Source of the DNA: Acetoanaerobium pronyense
GTDB lineage: Bacteria > Bacillota > Clostridia > Peptostreptococcales > Filifactoraceae
Length of the DNA stretch: 64,000 bases
Reading direction: 5' to 3'
Assembly: GCF_017874355.1 (NCBI RefSeq)
Contig: NZ_JAGGLI010000003.1
Span: 62,001 to 126,000 of the forward strand
The notes under the pieces are model-generated. The model worked only from the letters and a program-made list of their open reading frames with translations, searched no databases and was not told where the DNA came from. The position numbers were made by a program, and so were the translations under genes. Positions 30,513 through 39,627 of this stretch are shown here, piece after piece; positions within the stretch are counted from its first letter, which is position 1; every line of letters begins with the position of its first letter.

Positions 30513-32315
30513 CTATGGTATATTTTTCATAGTTTTGTTTAGTTCGTTTCTTTTTATAGCATTTACAGGACATACTTGGGCACATATCGAACACCCTACA
30601 CACTGAGTTGGGTCGATTGACGATTTGAGCTTTTCTATGCCTTCATATTTTTTCATTCTAAGGGGTGGACAATTTGTCTTTATACAAGTCCTGCACGATA
30701 TACAGACCTTAGGGTCCACATAAAAATGAGGCTCTTTTATTTTAAATTTTAGGGCACACGGTCTAGATGTTATAACAATAGAGAGTCCTTGTTTGTTGAT
30801 AGCATTATTTATTACTTCTTTAGCATTTTTATAATCAAACTGGTCAATTCTTTGAACATCATCATAGCCCATTGCTTTAAGCATTTCGTCTATGCTAATA
30901 TCCTGACCTGCTCCATCCATATGTTTTGAGCTTGCTGTCGGCTGACCTCCTGTCATAGCGGTTGTACCATTGTCAAGTATGAGCATAGTAATGTTTTCAT
31001 CACCTTTTAGCTGATATCTTAAGTTAGCAAAACCTGCAAGCCCACTATGAAAGAAGGTACCATCTCCTATTACTCCAGCAAGAGGTCTATCATCACCTAT
31101 TCTATCCATAGCCATTCTCATACCTTTAATCATACCAAGGGATGCACCCATGCTTATATTTGTCTTTAAAACTTCAAAAGGATATAAAAGTCCCATTGAG
31201 TAGCAACCTATATCACCAATCACAGTAACCTTGGATTTTTTTAATATATCAAACACAGGTCTATGAGGACATCCAGAGCAGAAAAGTGGTCCTCTTTGAG
31301 TAGTATCCTCTGGCTTTGGATCGACTATTTTTCTTTCAGTTATAAGCCCTGCATCTTTAAGTCCCTTTTCAATAACTTCAATGTTTAACTCACCTGTGAA
31401 TTTAAAATACTTTTTACCTTCACACTCTATTCCAGCAATTTTAAGTTCATTTTCTATAAAAGGCATCATTTCTTCAATTACTATGATTCTATTGTAATTT
31501 GAAGAAAGCTCTCTAATTTTTTCAATAGGAAGTGGATATACCATCCCTAGTTTAAGTACACTCAGTTCAAGACCTAGCTCCATCAAATTTTGATAAGCAA
31601 GTCCAGATGTAATTATTAAGCAATCTGAATTCTTATGCTCTAATTTGTTGATGTTTGACTCATCTGCCCATTTTGAAAGTTTTTCTATTCTTTCCTTCAT
31701 AGTGTATTGAAGCTGAAAGGTATGAGGTGGAAGCATGCAAAATTTGGCTGTATCTTCTTTAAATTTTTGTGATTCAACCTCTTCCCTTTCCTCAAATTCC
31801 ACGATGCTTCTACTGTGACAGAGTCTACTTGTAATTCTAAGCATCATTGGAAGATTGTACTTTTCGCTTAGCTTAAGAGCTAATTTTGTAAAATCTTTAG
31901 ATTCCTGAGAATCAGAAGGGTCTAGGATTCCCATATTTGCAAACTTCCCGATAATTCTGTTGTCTTGTTCATTTTGGGAGCTTGCCATTCCAGGGTCGTC
32001 TCCTGTCACTAAAAGAAATCCTCCATTAATATGACTTTGGGTAAATGTCATCAGAGGGTCCATAGCAATGTTTACTCCAACATGCTTCATAGAAGTAATC
32101 GCTCTTACTCCTCCCATTGAAGCTCCTATAGCAACCTCAAGTGCCACCTTTTCATTTGTAGAAAACTCTGAGTAAATTTCCTCATATTGTCTTATATTAT
32201 CTAGTAGCTCTACTGTAGGAGACCCTGGATAACTAGCCGCGACCTTCCCTCCTGCCTCATAAAACCCTCTAGCTATTGCCTCATTTCCTGACATAACTGC
32301 TTTTTTAGGATTCAT
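30513..32315 (-). CDS. iorA: Indolepyruvate ferredoxin oxidoreductase, alpha subunit
   Basis: IorA carries the TPP and iron-sulfur domains of the aryl-pyruvate oxidoreductase. The 600-aa protein shows the pyrimidine domain (VAASYPGSPTVELLD), the TPP domain with GDIGCYSMGLLYPFE and GDGTFFHSGLAG, a SGCPHRP motif, and two C-terminal [4Fe-4S] sets, CISCRTCIKTNCP and CVGCSICAQVCPV. All cluster cysteines are present. It is followed directly by iorB. Stop is TAG. Confidence 0.95.
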   Translation of the reverse strand: MNPKKAVMSGNEAIARGFYEAGGKVAASYPGSPTVELLDNIRQYEEIYSEFSTNEKVALEVAIGASMGGVRAITSMKHVGVNIAMDPLMTFTQSHINGGFLLVTGDDPGMASSQNEQDNRIIGKFANMGILDPSDSQESKDFTKLALKLSEKYNLPMMLRITSRLCHSRSIVEFEEREEVESQKFKEDTAKFCMLPPHTFQLQYTMKERIEKLSKWADESNINKLEHKNSDCLIITSGLAYQNLMELGLELSVLKLGMVYPLPIEKIRELSSNYNRIIVIEEMMPFIENELKIAGIECEGKKYFKFTGELNIEVIEKGLKDAGLITERKIVDPKPEDTTQRGPLFCSGCPHRPVFDILKKSKVTVIGDIGCYSMGLLYPFEVLKTNISMGASLGMIKGMRMAMDRIGDDRPLAGVIGDGTFFHSGLAGFANLRYQLKGDENITMLILDNGTTAMTGGQPTASSKHMDGAGQDISIDEMLKAMGYDDVQRIDQFDYKNAKEVINNAINKQGLSIVITSRPCALKFKIKEPHFYVDPKVCISCRTCIKTNCPPLRMKKYEGIEKLKSSIDPTQCVGCSICAQVCPVNAIKRNELNKTMKNIP

Positions 32316-32383
32316 TTTTTATACCTCCTGAAAATTTATTTTATAAGTCATGATTTACAATGTAAGATTACCCAAATATAATC

Positions 32384-32419
32384 CCTTTGAAACCATTTTC
32401 CTGTTTTAAGTTTCAAAGG
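32384..32419. promoter_or_regulatory. Inverted repeat upstream of the rubrerythrin-like gene
   Basis: Arms CCTTTGAAAC and GTTTCAAAGG are perfect complements around a 16-nt loop, in the divergent region between iorA and the ferritin-like gene. It may be an operator or a leader hairpin; no PerR-type box was seen. Confidence 0.4.
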
Positions 32420-32475
32420 ATTTATTCGGGGTAGAATTATACAGAATTAAATATAAAATTGTAGGAGGTATCTAC

Positions 32476-32973
32476 ATGAATAATGCACAGGATATAATAA
32501 GATATGCGATGGGTATGGAGCAAAGAGCTCAAGAGTTTTACGAGTTCTATAAAGACAAGGTTACAAGCCGAAAAATTAAAGAGCTTTTCGAAGGACTTGC
32601 TGAAATGGAGCATGAGCATTATGCAATCCTAGAGAGTCAGCTCAAATCTCTTGAAGCAAACAATACCTTTGAGGAGTTTTCCCTTGAAGTTTCAGAGGGA
32701 GAGGATATTATTAAGTCAAAAACAAAGGATATGGAGCATGTCGATTTAGAATATGATTTATCAGACCTGCCTATACTTAGAATGGCTTATGCAATGGAAA
32801 ATGATTTTGCTGTCTTTTATGAAAAAGCATTAGAAAAGGCTACAGACCCTATTGCTAAAAATCTTTTAGAGACTCTAGCTAAATGGGAAAGAGAACATAG
32901 AGATTCCTTCCAAAGCGAAGTGGAACTAGCAACCCAAAACTCTTGGTTTGCCCAAGGTTTTTATCCATTTTAA
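32476..32973 (+). CDS. Rubrerythrin-like (ferritin-like diiron) protein
   Basis: A 165-aa four-helix protein with diiron ligand motifs: GMEQRAQEFYEFY (helix 1), GLAEMEHEHYAIL (ExxH, helix 2), MENDFAVFYEKA (helix 3) and LAKWEREHRDSF (ExxH, helix 4). The C-terminal rubredoxin domain of classical rubrerythrin is absent, so it would need an external electron donor if it acts as a peroxide reductase. The GTAGGAGG site is close to ideal. Monocistronic, with its own terminator. Confidence 0.82.
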   Translation: MNNAQDIIRYAMGMEQRAQEFYEFYKDKVTSRKIKELFEGLAEMEHEHYAILESQLKSLEANNTFEEFSLEVSEGEDIIKSKTKDMEHVDLEYDLSDLPILRMAYAMENDFAVFYEKALEKATDPIAKNLLETLAKWEREHRDSFQSEVELATQNSWFAQGFYPF

Positions 32974-33014
32974 AAAAAATAAAAGAATATAATAGTCTGA
33001 AAAATATATAGTTA

Positions 33015-33045
33015 AAAGCTCTGGAAATCATATCCAGAGCTTTAT
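33015..33045. terminator. Terminator between the rubrerythrin-like gene and crtI
   Basis: Eleven-bp stem AAAGCTCTGGA with a 7-nt loop, followed by TTTATTTG. Convergent genes on both sides can use it. Confidence 0.8.
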
Positions 33046-33066
33046 TTGTGAATGAAAATAATAATA

Positions 33067-34578
33067 TTATTTTTTCTTTCTATTAGGCTTTATTTTTTCT
33101 TTTCCGATTATCATTCTTGAAGATATTCTAGCAGATTCAAATATAGTTGGAAGACCACTTCCAGGATGAGTACCTCCTCCTACTATATAGCATCTATCAA
33201 ATTGTTCATGCTTGTTATGAGGTCTAAACACAAGAAGCTGATCAACGGAATGGCTTAAATTAAAAGTAGCTCCACTATATACATCTTTTTCATTTTCCCA
33301 GTCATGAGGGGTGATTACCTTTTCTTCAAGTATGTGTTCCCTAAGATTTACAAATCCACCCTTGTCCTCTATTATATCAAGGATTTTCTCTTTAAAACTA
33401 TCCTTTATATCTTCCCATATTATTTCTGATTTATTGTTTGGAACCGGAACAAGTATATACAAAGCGGACATTCCTTCAGGAGCAAGAGTACTGTCTGTAA
33501 CTGATGGATTTTGGACATAAACCGAAGGATCTTCTGACAATACCATAGAATCTGAAATTTCAGTGAGATTTTTTTTGTAATCTTTTGCAAAAATAATATT
33601 ATGATGAGGAAACTGGTCATAAACCTTGTCTAATGCTAAATAAATCATATATGTTGAACAGGAATATTTTTTATTGTCCATCTTATCTTTTGTATATTTT
33701 TTATTGTCTTGATCTTTTATTATGTTTGTCATTGCATGTGCAAAATCCGCATTTATAATCACGTAATCACTTTCCATAAACCTTCCATCTGCAAGAAGGA
33801 CTCCTCTGGCTTTTCCATCCCTTACAACTACTTCTTTTACCTCTTTGGAAAGATGAATTTTTGTTCCCATAGACTCAGATGCCTTTGCAAAGGCTTTAGT
33901 TATTTGATTAAGACCACCTGTAGTATGATGAATTCCATATTTATGCTCTATATAAGGTATGATAGAAAAACCTCCAGGACATGTCCATGGAGACATCCCT
34001 AGGTATTTTGCTTGAAATGTAAATGAAAGCGCCAACTCTTCATCATCAAAATATCTCTTTAGGACGTCATATACGCTCACATTGACATCTAGGTATGGGA
34101 TTGCTTTTATAAATCTAGGTTTTGTAAGGTCTGCATATGAATCGTATGGAACTTGAAGACATGGAAGCAGATGATCCAGCTTATCTTTTTCCCTTTCCAT
34201 AAATTTCAAGTAAGATTTGTATGCCCCTTTAAAGTTTTCCTCTATCTCTTTTTTCATTTTTATAGGATTCCGGCTTGGAAAAAATTCTTTTCCAGAAGGA
34301 AGAACCAATCTATACATGGGGTCTACCTCCACTAAATCAAGGTAATCTTTAATTTTAAGACCACATTCTTCAAAGAGCTCCTCTAAAATAAAATCCATCA
34401 TCAAAAACGTTGGCCCCAAATCAAATTTGAAATTTTCCTTTAGATTAAATGAGGATGTCCTACCTCCTATGTAGCTTTGCTTCTCGTAAACATCAACATC
34501 AAAACCTTTACTTGAAAGCATCATTGAAGATGCTAAGCCTCCTGGTCCTGCTCCTACAATTATAACTTTTTTACCCAT
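33067..34578 (-). CDS. CrtI-type phytoene desaturase family FAD oxidoreductase
   Basis: A 503-aa flavoprotein. The N-terminal dinucleotide fold IIVGAGPGGLASSMML and EKQSYIGGRTSSF are classic CrtI features, as are GGLNQITKAFA in the middle and the C-terminal GGGTHPGSGLPTIFESAR. CrtI proteins dehydrogenate or isomerise carotenoid precursors at the membrane. No crtB/crtM, crtE or other carotenoid gene is adjacent, so the lipid substrate is uncertain, and a retinol-saturase-like role is possible. Monocistronic. Confidence 0.85.
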   Translation of the reverse strand: MGKKVIIVGAGPGGLASSMMLSSKGFDVDVYEKQSYIGGRTSSFNLKENFKFDLGPTFLMMDFILEELFEECGLKIKDYLDLVEVDPMYRLVLPSGKEFFPSRNPIKMKKEIEENFKGAYKSYLKFMEREKDKLDHLLPCLQVPYDSYADLTKPRFIKAIPYLDVNVSVYDVLKRYFDDEELALSFTFQAKYLGMSPWTCPGGFSIIPYIEHKYGIHHTTGGLNQITKAFAKASESMGTKIHLSKEVKEVVVRDGKARGVLLADGRFMESDYVIINADFAHAMTNIIKDQDNKKYTKDKMDNKKYSCSTYMIYLALDKVYDQFPHHNIIFAKDYKKNLTEISDSMVLSEDPSVYVQNPSVTDSTLAPEGMSALYILVPVPNNKSEIIWEDIKDSFKEKILDIIEDKGGFVNLREHILEEKVITPHDWENEKDVYSGATFNLSHSVDQLLVFRPHNKHEQFDRCYIVGGGTHPGSGLPTIFESARISSRMIIGKEKIKPNRKKK

Positions 34579-34733
34579 GCAAATTCCCCCAATCTCAGAT
34601 TAAAAATACTTTTTAACTGCTGATTTTTAGTGTAGAGGTTTAAGATTATTTTTCTGCTCTATCTAAAAGTTCTCATTTTCATAAAACTCTAATATTTAAA
34701 TTACCTAATACCCTTTTAATAAAAATTAAAATC

Positions 34734-34784
34734 AAAAAATCCTTTTAATAATTATAGTAAGACTATAAAATATCAAAAGGATTT
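34734..34784 (-). terminator. Terminator of the DegS/DegU-like operon
   Basis: AAATCCTTTT pairs with AAAAGGATTT around an inner TATAGT/ACTATA stem, followed by TTTTTTG on the minus strand. Confidence 0.75.
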
Positions 34785-34791
34785 ACAATTT

Positions 34792-35451
34792 TTAAGGTGT
34801 TGTAAGTTTATGCTTTATAGCAAATATAGCAGCCTGGGTTCTATCTTGAAGATCAAGTTTTCTAAGAACGCTAGAAACGTGATTTTTGACTGTTTTTTCA
34901 CTTATTACAAGATGTTCTGAAATATCCTTATTGCTCATTCCTTCTGCAATCAAAAGAAGTACCTCATGCTCCCTCTTTGTTAGGGAATCAGCTCCATCCT
35001 TAGAATCTTTTCCTCCTCTTTGTCTGTTTATTTCCCTGAAAAGTTCTCCTGCTAGACTAGGGTGTATGTAGCTTCCTCCGTCATAAACAGATTCTATAGC
35101 TTTTATTAATGAATCTGTTTCTGAGTCTTTCAGCACATATCCGTTTGACCCTAGGTTTAAAGTTTCTATAAGATATTCTCTATCATCATAAACTGTAAGC
35201 ATTATAACCTTTATTGCAGGGTTTATCTGCTTTACTTTTTTTAGGGTTTCAATACCATTTAATTTAGGCATATTTATATCCAGTAAAATCACATCAATCC
35301 CATTTGAATTTTCCAAATATTTTATAGCATCAAGTCCGTCTGAAGCTCCATATAATACATCAATTTTATTTTCCATTTCTAATAATTTAGTAAGACCTTC
35401 TCTCATAAGGGCGTGATCGTCCACTATCATAACTTTAATTTTACTACTCAT
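34792..35451 (-). CDS. LuxR/NarL-type response regulator (DegU-like)
   Basis: A 219-aa two-component regulator. Receiver domain MIVDDHALMREGL with acidic pocket at D11/D12 and phosphoryl-acceptor D58 in VILLDINMPK, then a LuxR-type helix-turn-helix (LTKREHEVLLLIAEGMSNKDI and KTVKNHVSSVLRKLDL). It overlaps the kinase gene upstream by 8 nt, so kinase and regulator are translationally coupled. Overall organisation is that of DegS-DegU; the regulon cannot be read here. Confidence 0.9.
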   Translation of the reverse strand: MSSKIKVMIVDDHALMREGLTKLLEMENKIDVLYGASDGLDAIKYLENSNGIDVILLDINMPKLNGIETLKKVKQINPAIKVIMLTVYDDREYLIETLNLGSNGYVLKDSETDSLIKAIESVYDGGSYIHPSLAGELFREINRQRGGKDSKDGADSLTKREHEVLLLIAEGMSNKDISEHLVISEKTVKNHVSSVLRKLDLQDRTQAAIFAIKHKLTTP

Positions 35452-36601
35452 ACTCTTCCTCCTTATTAGGTATACTAAAAATTATTTTAGTTCCTCTTCC
35501 TTTTATGGAATCTATTTTGACCTTGCCGTTAACCATTTCTGCTCTTTCCTTCATTGATGATAGTCCAAAAGAAACATTTTCACGAGATTTATATTCATTT
35601 ATATCAAATCCCTCGCCTTCATCAGATATGACCCCATTTATCTTTGTTTGAGTTATATCTAACTTAATAGAAGCTTTTGAAGCCTTTGAATGCTTTATTA
35701 TATTATTTATTCCCTCTTGGATTATTCTATAACATGTAAGTCTTATTAGATGGTTTTTAATCTTTTTTTCAGAAAGTACCGTGACCTCAATATCTAAATC
35801 TTTATCTATAGTCAAATCTTCAGCAATTCTTTGGATGGTAGGTATCAGCCCAAGCTCATCTAAAGATGTTGGTCTTAAATCATACATCACCGTTCTTATT
35901 TCTTTTAAAACAGCTCTTAATTGAGATTTTATTTCTTCAAGTTCTTCTGAAATCACTTCTGGATTTTTCTTTATTAGTCTTTCAGCTATTTCTGTCTTTA
36001 TTACAAGAAATGCGATACTTTGTGCAGGTCCATCATGAATATCTCTCGCTATTCTTCTTCTTTCCTCTTCTTGGGCTTTTATAATTTTCATTCCTATTTG
36101 AGCCTTACCTTCTAAATCACTTATAGTCTTACTTATATCAGCCAAATCAGATAAAAGAAAATCCATTACCGATTTCATTTTAGACATTAGACTTTGGGCT
36201 CTCTCTACTATCTCTATATTTTTTTTAAGCCTAAGCTCTAGGTCATTTCTTTGCTTTATAAGAGATTTTTCCTCCTCTCTTTTTACTATAAGCTTGACCT
36301 GTATATCCCTTGCTTTTTCATAAGCTTCTCTTATGATTTTTTCATTACTGTTATCAAAATTTTTACTGACTATAAAAAGATGATTTCTACTTTTTCTTTC
36401 AAGAATCTCAAGCTCTTCGACCTCTTTAATTATCAAATTAACTCTTTCTTTGAAGCTTTCTATTTCTCTTTTTATAGACTCAGTTTCTTTAATTACATTT
36501 TCAGAAATATTAAAAATCTCTTCTTGCCCATTTTGTATAGACAAGATCACATTATTTATAACTTGATCAAGGTCCTTTGGAGTTGAAATATCTTGTGACA
36601 T
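35444..36601 (-). CDS. Cytoplasmic sensor histidine kinase, DegS-like
   Basis: A 385-aa HisKA_3-type kinase without membrane segments. The N-terminal 170 residues are a long coiled coil, as in the DegS sensor domain. The phospho-acceptor is in RRRIARDIHDGPAQS near 185, and the ATPase domain has NIIKHSKASKASIKL (N box), DEGEGFDINEY (G1) and FGLSSMKERAEMVNGKV (G2). It is the first gene of the kinase-regulator pair. Stop is TAG, overlapping the regulator start. Confidence 0.88.
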   Translation of the reverse strand: MSQDISTPKDLDQVINNVILSIQNGQEEIFNISENVIKETESIKREIESFKERVNLIIKEVEELEILERKSRNHLFIVSKNFDNSNEKIIREAYEKARDIQVKLIVKREEEKSLIKQRNDLELRLKKNIEIVERAQSLMSKMKSVMDFLLSDLADISKTISDLEGKAQIGMKIIKAQEEERRRIARDIHDGPAQSIAFLVIKTEIAERLIKKNPEVISEELEEIKSQLRAVLKEIRTVMYDLRPTSLDELGLIPTIQRIAEDLTIDKDLDIEVTVLSEKKIKNHLIRLTCYRIIQEGINNIIKHSKASKASIKLDITQTKINGVISDEGEGFDINEYKSRENVSFGLSSMKERAEMVNGKVKIDSIKGRGTKIIFSIPNKEEEYE

Positions 36602-36682
36602 CCTGCAATCCTGCTCCTTCTATATTATAAATACTAAATGGCCATTTTTCCATATTTAATAAGCTTTAAAGGTGGAATTTAC

Positions 36683-36708
36683 AAAAAAAGAGCCTTAGGG
36701 CCCTCTTA
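36683..36708 (-). terminator. Terminator of cheW
   Basis: AAGAG...CTCTT stem with a GC core and a run of seven T on the minus strand; it overlaps the last codon of cheW. Confidence 0.7.
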
Positions 36709-37161
36709 ATTGTTTACGTCCATTAGTTCTTTCTTCTCATCTTCATCTAAAACCTGCAGAAGATCAAGCATGATTATCATTCTATCTTCCACTTTCCCTA
36801 TACCTTCAATATATTTTTTCCCTATTCCAGTTACTATTTCAGGAGCAGAATCAATCTGATTATCATCAAGGGAAAGTACCTGAGATGCATCATCTACTAT
36901 GAACCCTACGAGTCTATCTTCAAGGTTTACAACAATTACCCTTGTAGTCTCTAAAGCCGTATCGTGATTTAAACCAAATCTTCTTTTAAGGCTTATAATT
37001 GGAGTAACATCTCCTCTGAGATTAATTATCCCTTCTACAAAATCAGGAGTATTTGGAACTTTAACTGTCTCCTTGTACTCTGTGACTTCTTTTACTTTCA
37101 TTATATCTATTCCGTATTCCTCTTCTCCTAATTTGAAGATAACATATTTTTTCTCAGCCAT
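36706..37161 (-). CDS. cheW: Chemotaxis coupling protein CheW
   Basis: CheW bridges chemoreceptors and the CheA kinase. The 151 residues show the SH3-like double barrel: YVIFKLGEEEYGIDIMKVKEV, VPNTPDFVEGIINLRGDVTPI, LVGFIVDDASQVLSL and KYIEGIGKVEDRMIIMLDL. Adjacent genes are not chemotaxis genes, so this is an orphan CheW, perhaps serving a receptor encoded elsewhere. It lies 13 bp downstream of the DUF896 gene on the same strand. Confidence 0.93.
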   Translation of the reverse strand: MAEKKYVIFKLGEEEYGIDIMKVKEVTEYKETVKVPNTPDFVEGIINLRGDVTPIISLKRRFGLNHDTALETTRVIVVNLEDRLVGFIVDDASQVLSLDDNQIDSAPEIVTGIGKKYIEGIGKVEDRMIIMLDLLQVLDEDEKKELMDVNN

Positions 37162-37174
37162 AAATTTCCCTCCA

Positions 37175-37351
37175 TTATTGTTTTTTCTCTATTTTTATTG
37201 AGTCTAGATGCGATTTAAGACTATTTCTAAATCTTGATACATATTCTTTTCTAAGCTTATCCTGCTCTTTCTTTTCTATTTCTGTTAAGCCTTCTGATTT
37301 TGATTTTCTTGAAAGCTCATTAATTCTTTGAGTTAATTCCTTTTCTAGCAT
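37175..37351 (-). CDS. DUF896 family small cytoplasmic protein (YnzC-like)
   Basis: A 58-aa ORF beginning MLEKELTQRINELSRKSK and containing GLTEIEKKEQDKLRKEYVSR, the signature of DUF896/YnzC, a two-helix protein widespread in Firmicutes with no settled function (one B. subtilis member is LexA-controlled). An AAAGGAGAG site lies just upstream of the ATG. It is 13 bp upstream of cheW. Confidence 0.88.
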   Translation of the reverse strand: MLEKELTQRINELSRKSKSEGLTEIEKKEQDKLRKEYVSRFRNSLKSHLDSIKIEKKQ

Positions 37352-37370
37352 TTTTCTCTCCTTTAATATA

Positions 37371-38780
37371 TTACGATAAATTTGGTATTTTGTATTTCAT
37401 TTTATTTTTTTCATCCGATAGAAAATCTTCAAGAGACTTTTTTAATAGCTCTAGATTGTGTGCAATTTCTTCTTCTTCCATATGAGCTATGCTAATCCTA
37501 AATTCATTTTCAGATTTAATAGTACTATAAAAGAGTGTACCTTCAAGTATTTTTATATTTTTTTTCTCTAAAAACTCTTTTAATTCTATAGAACTAAAAT
37601 CCTTAGGCATTGAAAAAAAGAAGTTTATCCCTCCACAAGGTGTCCTCCAGTTTACTAATCCTCTAAAATTATTTTCTATAAAATAAAGAGCTTTGTCAAA
37701 TCTATTTTTGTAGATATGCTCAACTAATCTTAAATGTTCATCCCAGTTGTAATATTTCATATAATAATAAAGAGCTAATTGAGTAAAGCTAGAAGTAGAT
37801 ATATCCATATTATACTTTACCTTACTAGCTATATTTCGTACAAATTGAGGCATTTCCATAAAGCCTATCCTGAGACCTGGCATTAGTATTTTTGAAAAAC
37901 TTTTTAAATATATTACCCTATCATCTAAATCATAAGCTCTAATTGGTATATGATTTTTTTTAGAAAAATCAAAATCACTCATATAATCATCTTCTATTAT
38001 CATAAAATCATATTCTTTTGCTATCTTTATCAAATCTTTTTTCTTTTTTTCAGTATAGCTTATTCCTGTAGGATTATGATAATTAGGCATTGTATATATA
38101 AATGAAGGTCTAAATTTTTCAGCTTTTATTTTAAGAAGACCAATATCTATCCCATCATCAAGAAGAGGAATTCCCACAACCTTAATTCCATGCTCTTTAA
38201 AAACTTCAATTGCACCTGGATAACTTGGCTCTTCTATAAATATTACATCTCCATAGCTTAGCATTGAATTAACTATTATATTTATTCCCTGCTGAGCACC
38301 AGAGATTATTTGTATTTTATCTTTTTCAGAATTTATCCCCTCTTTTTCAATATAACTACATATACATTCTCTTAATGGCTCATATCCCAATCCCTCTTGA
38401 TAATCAAATAGACTGCTTCCTTCATTTTGCATAGCTATTTCTACAGCCTTTTTAAACTTTTCTATTGGAAATATAGTGGATTTTGGATTTGCCAAATCAA
38501 ATCTTATGTATTTTTCAAGGCTATCGTCTTCCTTTGAGTGAGGGTATACATAACACCCGCTGCCAGCTTTTTTATAGATATATTTTTCCTTTTCAAGTAA
38601 TTCATAAGCTTTTACAGCTGTAGATATATTTATGCTCAAATAAGAGCTTATGTCTCTAAGGGGAGGGAGTTTTTCAGATGGCTTGAGTCTTTGAGATTCT
38701 ATTATAGATTTTATATTTCTATAAAGTTGTATGTATTTTGGAGTACCTTTTTCATCAAGTTTCATATTAAACTTTTCCAC
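37371..38780 (-). CDS. MocR/PdxR-type GntR regulator with aminotransferase domain
   Basis: About 469 residues. An N-terminal GntR winged helix (KYIQLYRNIKSIIES, PPLRDISSYLSINISTAVKAYELLE) is fused to a fold-type I aminotransferase with SGAQQGINIIV, MPNYHNPTG, and YLKSFSKILMPGLRIG containing the PLP lysine. MocR proteins sense PLP or amino compounds and often regulate B6, GABA or amino-acid genes. The GTG at 38780 follows GGAGTG at eight bases; a longer ATG start at 38801 has no site and the ATG at 38765 is also possible. No obvious target gene is adjacent. Confidence 0.86.
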   Translation of the reverse strand: MEKFNMKLDEKGTPKYIQLYRNIKSIIESQRLKPSEKLPPLRDISSYLSINISTAVKAYELLEKEKYIYKKAGSGCYVYPHSKEDDSLEKYIRFDLANPKSTIFPIEKFKKAVEIAMQNEGSSLFDYQEGLGYEPLRECICSYIEKEGINSEKDKIQIISGAQQGINIIVNSMLSYGDVIFIEEPSYPGAIEVFKEHGIKVVGIPLLDDGIDIGLLKIKAEKFRPSFIYTMPNYHNPTGISYTEKKKKDLIKIAKEYDFMIIEDDYMSDFDFSKKNHIPIRAYDLDDRVIYLKSFSKILMPGLRIGFMEMPQFVRNIASKVKYNMDISTSSFTQLALYYYMKYYNWDEHLRLVEHIYKNRFDKALYFIENNFRGLVNWRTPCGGINFFFSMPKDFSSIELKEFLEKKNIKILEGTLFYSTIKSENEFRISIAHMEEEEIAHNLELLKKSLEDFLSDEKNKMKYKIPNLS

Positions 38781-38871
38781 TTTGATCACTCCAGTCCACA
38801 TTGAAATTATTAAAATAACTCATATTTTAATGAGATTATATCATATAGTGAATCAAGGGTCTTTATCATAT

Positions 38872-38912
38872 TAAAAATTAAAAGCCGACATCATTTTTAA
38901 ATGAGGCCGGCA
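38872..38912 (-). terminator. Terminator of the 52-aa cysteine-rich ORF
   Basis: GCCGRCMTCATTT-type stem with 11 of 13 pairs, loop TTA, and CTTTTAATTTTT downstream on the minus strand. Confidence 0.7.
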
Positions 38913-38934
38913 GACTATTTTAAATAAGCTTTTA

Positions 38935-39093
38935 TTATCCTTCTTGTACATACTCTCTTTCAAACATATCGCATTTGTCAGATGTGCATCTTTCATTTAT
39001 GCAATGAATGCAAGTTATATATCCACACTTTCTTTGATTGTAAAAAGCCCCTTGTTGTTCTTTTATCTTGATTTCAGTTAATAATTTGTTCAT
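38935..39093 (-). CDS. Small cysteine-rich protein, 52 aa
   Basis: A short ORF with a strong CGGAGGTG site and its own terminator. The protein has five cysteines in its second half, CGYITCIHCINERCTSDKC, a spacing that suggests a zinc or iron-sulfur site. I do not recognise a family. The coding call rests on the ribosome binding site, clean ATG-to-TAA frame, terminator and cysteine pattern. It lies just outside the left end of the integrative element. Confidence 0.65.
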   Translation of the reverse strand: MNKLLTEIKIKEQQGAFYNQRKCGYITCIHCINERCTSDKCDMFEREYVQEG

Positions 39094-39222
39094 GATAAAT
39101 GCACCTCCGTTTTTTTATTTTTTTACATTTTGCAATTTCATATTTGAATAATATCATTTTTGTATTTATATTGTCAATTGTTTTTTTATAATTACAAGAT
39201 TAAAACTCTGTTTTATAAAAGC

Positions 39223-39260
39223 AAAAAACCACCTAATTAGTGATTTACTAATTGGTGGCC
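39223..39260 (-). terminator. Probable original terminator of the 6S RNA gene
   Basis: Minus-strand hairpin CCACC(A)ATTAGT / ACTAATTAGGTGG followed by TTTTTT. It lies on the chromosomal side of the left repeat, where the native 3' flank of the 6S gene would be left after integration. Confidence 0.65.
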
Positions 39261-39277
39261 CAGGTTTAAATTGAGTT

Positions 39278-39356
39278 TTAGAAAATAAGAAAACCCAAGA
39301 TGCCGTCACCGCGTTAAATTCAGACCCGATTATTCAATCAGGTGGGTGCCCAGCCT
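39278..39356. repeat. attL: 79-bp direct repeat, left copy (3' part of 6S RNA)
   Basis: Matches 46570-46648 with one mismatch (C at 39310, T at 46602). It contains the last 65 or so bases of the 6S RNA gene but lacks the 5' part, so here it is a remnant. Confidence 0.88.
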
Positions 39357-39458
39357 TAGTCCTTACACCCCAGTGTTTAACACATTCTTTGGTTTTCATT
39401 AACCGCTATTAGTGCTTTTTATTACCCACTAACGATGTTAATAATATTAATCAAAAAC

Positions 39459-39627
39459 TAAAAAAACCCTGCCTAAGTGTATAGACAGAGTTAGAATTTA
39501 CTCTTATAATGGTATCTATAAAGATACCTCGTATAAAGTAATCACTAGTGCCTGTTACACTTTTGGTTATCCTAATTGATTGAGTTACCAGCTCATCAAC
39601 TAGGCGAGGTATTTAATTGTTTTTGTT
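39459..39627 (-). ncRNA. Candidate structured RNA at the left end of the element
   Basis: Minus-strand promoter TTGAGT-17 bp-TATAGT (39657-39662, 39634-39639) precedes about 170 nt without a convincing ORF and an intrinsic terminator (stem AACTCTGTC/GGCAGGGTT, 39465-39492, then seven T). ATACCTCG (39605-39612) can pair with CGAGGTAT (39524-39531), but part of that segment can also pair with GGTATC (39511-39516), giving mutually exclusive stems. An inner hairpin TTGATGAG/CTCAATCAA lies between. No known class recognised. Confidence 0.45.

Noticed and set aside
39580-39610. Hammerhead-like TTGATGAG in the candidate RNA
   Set aside because: First core base differs and the GAAA and cleavage-site elements are missing.
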